From: Candidatus Sulfotelmatobacter sp.
GTDB lineage: Bacteria > Acidobacteriota > Terriglobia > Terriglobales > SbA1
Reading direction: 5' to 3'
Assembly (NCBI GenBank): GCA_030151135.1
Contig: JASLEQ010000350.1
Coordinates: forward strand, 1 to 8,620
Length of the DNA stretch: 8,620 nucleotides
Shown here: one piece after another, positions 5,810 to 8,620 of the stretch
Numbering within the stretch: position 1 is the stretch's first letter
Layout: each line of letters starts with the position of its first letter
Notes under the pieces: model-generated
Told to the model about the DNA's origin: nothing
Database searches by the model: none
Seen by the model: only the letters and a program-made list of their open reading frames with translations
Position numbers and translations under genes: made by a program

Positions 5810-5866
5810 GTGGTCAGCGGCCGGTGATCAGGAAGGCCTGACCACAAATCACTGACCACTGACCAC
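5810..5866. repeat. 57-bp heptad-phased inverted-repeat element (TGGTCAG/CTGACCA type)
   Basis: The element consists of eight 7-nt units in one phase from 5810 plus a final C. GTGGTCA stands at 5810 and GTGATCA at 5824, while the complementary CTGACCA stands at 5838, 5852 and 5859. GTGGTCAG (5810-5817) and CTGACCAC (5859-5866) are perfect inverted ends. A compact hairpin is also possible: 5810-5816 with 5839-5845, and GGCC 5819-5822 with GGCC 5835-5838, leaving a 12-nt loop. It starts 2 nt after the infB stop and ends 9 nt before the ylxP ATG in transcription direction. No T-run follows, so it is not a standard terminator. It could act as an attenuator or RNA-stability hairpin, which is inference. 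Confidence 0.8.
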
Positions 5867-5868
5867 AA

Positions 5869-8620
5869 TTACGCAATCACTTCGGCCGCGACGCGGGTTG
5901 TCGTGAAGGCCTCAATCACATCGCCGGCTTTGATGTCGCCGTAATTCGCGATCGAGATACCGCACTCCATGCCGTTGGTGACCTCTTTGGCATCGTCCTT
6001 GAAGCGGCGCAGCGATCCGATCTTGCCTTTGAAGACGACCACGTTATCTCGCAGCAGGCGAACTTCGGCGTCCCGCTTGATGGCGCCATCGCTCACGCGA
6101 CAACCGGCAACCGTGCCAACTTTCGGAATGCGGAAGGTTTCGAGAACTTCGGCGCGTCCCTGATAGGTCTCTTTGAACGTTGGTTCAAGAAGACCGCTCA
6201 TGGCGCGCTTGATCTCATCTTGCAGCTCGTAAATGATCGAGTGCAGGCGGATATCGACTTCTTCCTGCTCCGCCAATTCCTGCGCTTTGCGCTCTGGGCG
6301 AACGTTGAAGCCGATGATGATCGCATTCGAAGCCGATGCGAGCAGCACGTCGGTTTCGGTAATGGCGCCGACGCCAGATCGCAACAGCTTCAGGCGAACC
6401 TTGTCGTTCGAAAGTTTCGAGAGCAAGTCGCTGAGCACTTCGACAGAGCCCTGTACATCCCCTTTGAGGATGATGTTGAGTTCCTTGGTGCCAGCGGTCT
6501 TGATTTGCTCCGCCAGTCCCTCAAGCGACACCCGCGAACTCTTGGCCAATTGGGCTTCGCGGGCTTTCTGTTCGCGGTATTCCGAGATGCCGCGGGCCTT
6601 GTCGCGATCGGCGACAACCACGAATTGATCGCCGGCCTGCGGCAAGCCTTCTAGTCCGATGATTTCGACAGGTGTCGAAGGCGGAGCTGAATCAAGCGCG
6701 GCTCCGCGGTCGTCGAACATGGCGCGTACTTTTCCGAACATGTTGCCGACGACGAAGTTGTCGCTGGCATTGAGCGTACCGTTTTGTACGAGCACGGTGG
6801 CGACCGGTCCGCGACCGCGATCAAGTTTCGCTTCGAGAACAACACCGGTTGCGGCGCGTTCAGGCGTGGCTTTGAGTTCCGCCAAGTCTGCAACGAGGCA
6901 GATCATTTCCAGAAGCAGGTTGAGATTCGTTTTCTGCTTTGCGGAAACATCGACGAAAACGGTCTTGCCTCCCCAATCTTCGGGAACGAGGCCGCGATCG
7001 GCCAACTGCTTCTTGACGCGATCCGGTAGAGCGTCGGGCTTATCGATTTTGTTGACCGCGACGATGATGGGCACTTCAGCCGCGTGAGCGTGATCGATGG
7101 CTTCGAGCGTCTGGGGCATGACACCGTCGTCAGCCGCGACGACCAGAACGACGATATCGGTCGCCTTGGCGCCGCGCGAACGCATGCGCGTGAAAGCTTC
7201 GTGACCGGGCGTGTCGAGGAACACGATCTCGCGCCCAAATGCCGGGGATTCCGGGTCACTGATGCGTACTTTGTAGGCGCCGATGTGCTGGGTGATGCCG
7301 CCTGCTTCCCCACCGGCGACATTGGTGGCGCGAATCGAGTCGAGCAGCGTTGTTTTGCCGTGATCGACGTGACCCATGATGGTGACAACCGGCGGACGCG
7401 GCGTGGCTTCGGTGGCGGATTCTTCGCCAGAGCCCGCGGCGGCGTCGATGTCTTTGGCAGCTTGCTCCTCGAAGCTGATCACATTCGTCTCGGCTCCGAA
7501 GAAACGCGCCATCTCGCTGGCGAGTTCGGCGTCGAGGGTCTGATTGATGGTGGCAAAGACGCCACGAGAAAGAAGACGCGAGATCAGATCCTTGGCTCGA
7601 ATGTCGAGTTTTTCAGCGAGATCCTTTACGCTGATCCCCTCAGTGATGGTGATATTCCGCGTAATGGGCGCAGGTTCGTTCGACACCACCATGCGCGGTG
7701 GCGGGACGTAACCCTTCATCGGTCCTTCTTTTACGCCGCGCGGCACATAACGCTGTCCAGGACGGCGGGCGGGCGCTCCAGGACGGCTGCCGGGGCGAAC
7801 CGGTCCGGGAGGCGGGAGCCCTGGTCCGACTCCAATTGGACGAGGCCCGGTGGGAGCGGTCCGAGTGGGATGCATGGGACGCCGTTCGCCGGGACGTAGC
7901 GGAGGACGCGGGGCACCCACACCTCCAGGTGCACCCTGCGGACGACGCTGGAAAATCGGTTGACCTGGAACCGGACGCCCGGGAGCGGGACGCATTCCAG
8001 GAGCTCCGGCTTGCGCAGTCGGGGCCGGAGCAACCGGGCGCGGCGGCGGAGCTTTATACACAGGCCGCGGCCCAGTCTGCGGGACAATCATGCGTGGCGC
8101 CGGAGGCTGCGGAGCGGCCGGAACGACAGGACGCGGCGTGCTCGGGGGAGCGGAGGCTACCGGCTGCGCCGAAGGTGAGATCGAGGCTGCGGGCGGCGCC
8201 GGAGGAGCAACAACGGCGGCAGCAGGCGGCGGTGGCGGCACCACTGCCGGACGCGGCAGCGCTGCGGCTGCAGGAGCAGCCGGAGGTGCCGGCGGGGCTG
8301 CGGGTTTCTCCGCTGCAGGCGTAACGATTGCAGGACGCTGCACTGGAGCCGGCGGAACTGGCGCGACGACTGGAGACGGAGGAGCCGCGGGCGGCGCCGG
8401 CGCAGCAGGCTTCGCTGCTATCGGCATTGCCGGTGGCTTCGGCGCAACCGGAGGCACAGCTGGACGCGGCGGTGGCGGCGCGACCGCAGCTTCCTTCTTC
8501 TGGGTGATCGCCTTTAGCACATCACCGGGACGGGAGATGTGCGACAAATCAATCTTGGTTCTGATTTCTTCTTCGCCGCGAAATGGACGGGCGCTGCGCG
8601 CAGAAGGACTCTGCGCGTCG
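5869..8620 (-). CDS. infB: Translation initiation factor IF-2 (5' end beyond the window)
   Basis: IF-2 is the GTPase that brings initiator fMet-tRNA to the 30S subunit and promotes subunit joining. The frame stays open to the window edge; a TTG at 8547 is the first start-like codon inside, but the upstream codons read on into [17 protein letters not shown], so the real start lies outside. From there come a low-complexity linker of about 266 residues (codons 8487-7690), first proline/alanine-rich then proline/glycine/arginine-rich, and an IF2_N-type helical domain (about 7500-7660). The GTPase domain follows: G1 GHVDHGKT (7351-7374), G2 GGITQHIG (7279-7302), G3 DTPGH (7201-7215) and G4 NKID (7042-7053). 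Domains II-IV with the fMet-tRNA-binding C2 domain end at TAA 5869-5871. No damage is visible. It heads the cluster with ylxP, rbfA and nrnA; nusA probably lies just upstream. Confidence 0.98.
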   Translation of the reverse strand, partial: DAQSPSARSARPFRGEEEIRTKIDLSHISRPGDVLKAITQKKEAAVAPPPPRPAVPPVAPKPPAMPIAAKPAAPAPPAAPPSPVVAPVPPAPVQRPAIVTPAAEKPAAPPAPPAAPAAAALPRPAVVPPPPPAAAVVAPPAPPAASISPSAQPVASAPPSTPRPVVPAAPQPPAPRMIVPQTGPRPVYKAPPPRPVAPAPTAQAGAPGMRPAPGRPVPGQPIFQRRPQGAPGGVGAPRPPLRPGERRPMHPTRTAPTGPRPIGVGPGLPPPGPVRPGSRPGAPARRPGQRYVPRGVKEGPMKGYVPPPRMVVSNEPAPITRNITITEGISVKDLAEKLDIRAKDLISRLLSRGVFATINQTLDAELASEMARFFGAETNVISFEEQAAKDIDAAAGSGEESATEATPRPPVVTIMGHVDHGKTTLLDSIRATNVAGGEAGGITQHIGAYKVRISDPESPAFGREIVFLDTPGHEAFTRMRSRGAKATDIVVLVVAADDGVMPQTLEAIDHAHAAEVPIIVAVNKIDKPDALPDRVKKQLADRGLVPEDWGGKTVFVDVSAKQKTNLNLLLEMICLVADLAELKATPERAATGVVLEAKLDRGRGPVATVLVQNGTLNASDNFVVGNMFGKVRAMFDDRGAALDSAPPSTPVEIIGLEGLPQAGDQFVVVADRDKARGISEYREQKAREAQLAKSSRVSLEGLAEQIKTAGTKELNIILKGDVQGSVEVLSDLLSKLSNDKVRLKLLRSGVGAITETDVLLASASNAIIIGFNVRPERKAQELAEQEEVDIRLHSIIYELQDEIKRAMSGLLEPTFKETYQGRAEVLETFRIPKVGTVAGCRVSDGAIKRDAEVRLLRDNVVVFKGKIGSLRRFKDDAKEVTNGMECGISIANYGDIKAGDVIEAFTTTRVAAEVIA

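Noticed and set aside
5810..5866. The 57-bp palindromic element as an intrinsic terminator or CRISPR repeat
   Set aside because: There is no T-run after the stem, the units are 7 nt without unique spacers, and no cas gene is present.
7084..8324. Plus-strand open frames (271 and 208 codons) opposite infB
   Set aside because: They mirror the GTPase domain and the GC-rich proline linker of IF-2, are low in complexity and show no family motif.
8545..8547. TTG as the start of infB
   Set aside because: The frame is open upstream to the window edge and the upstream residues continue the sequence naturally; an IF-2 lacking its N-terminal domain is unlikely.

Overview
The window looks like chromosomal DNA from a bacterium with fairly high GC, most likely an acidobacterium (Koribacter/Terriglobia type). 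This is inferred from the style of the IF-2 and 2-oxoacid:ferredoxin oxidoreductase proteins and from the gene order; no database search was possible. There is no sign of phage, plasmid, transposase or CRISPR. All identified genes are familiar bacterial families.

Region 1 (1-1653, plus strand) is the end of a korA-korB-korC operon for a 2-oxoacid (probably 2-oxoglutarate) : ferredoxin oxidoreductase. korA is cut by the window edge. The genes overlap by 7 and 10 nt, so translation is probably coupled. Region 2 (1654-1706) is the short convergent gap, with a small hairpin and a 12-bp direct repeat.

Region 3 (1707-8620, minus strand) is a long co-directional run. In transcription order it holds infB (IF-2, 5' end beyond the window), ylxP (DUF503), rbfA, nrnA (DHH/DHHA1 phosphoesterase), an ArnT-like family 39 glycosyltransferase, and a membrane-anchored SRPBCC protein. 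The first four form the well-known translation/ribosome-maturation/RNA-turnover cluster. The last two look like an envelope-related pair attached downstream, where truB might have been expected.

The most unusual feature is in the gaps between genes. Two intergenic spacers (infB-ylxP and nrnA-glycosyltransferase) are each filled by an inverted-repeat element built from degenerate 7-nt units kept in strict 7-nt phase, with unrelated unit sequences (CTGACCA/TGGTCAG type and GATTGCA/TGCAATC type). Each element abuts the start codon of the following gene, and neither of those genes has a visible Shine-Dalgarno sequence. One element also places a TAAAAT box 6 nt before the glycosyltransferase ATG, which would fit a leaderless transcript.
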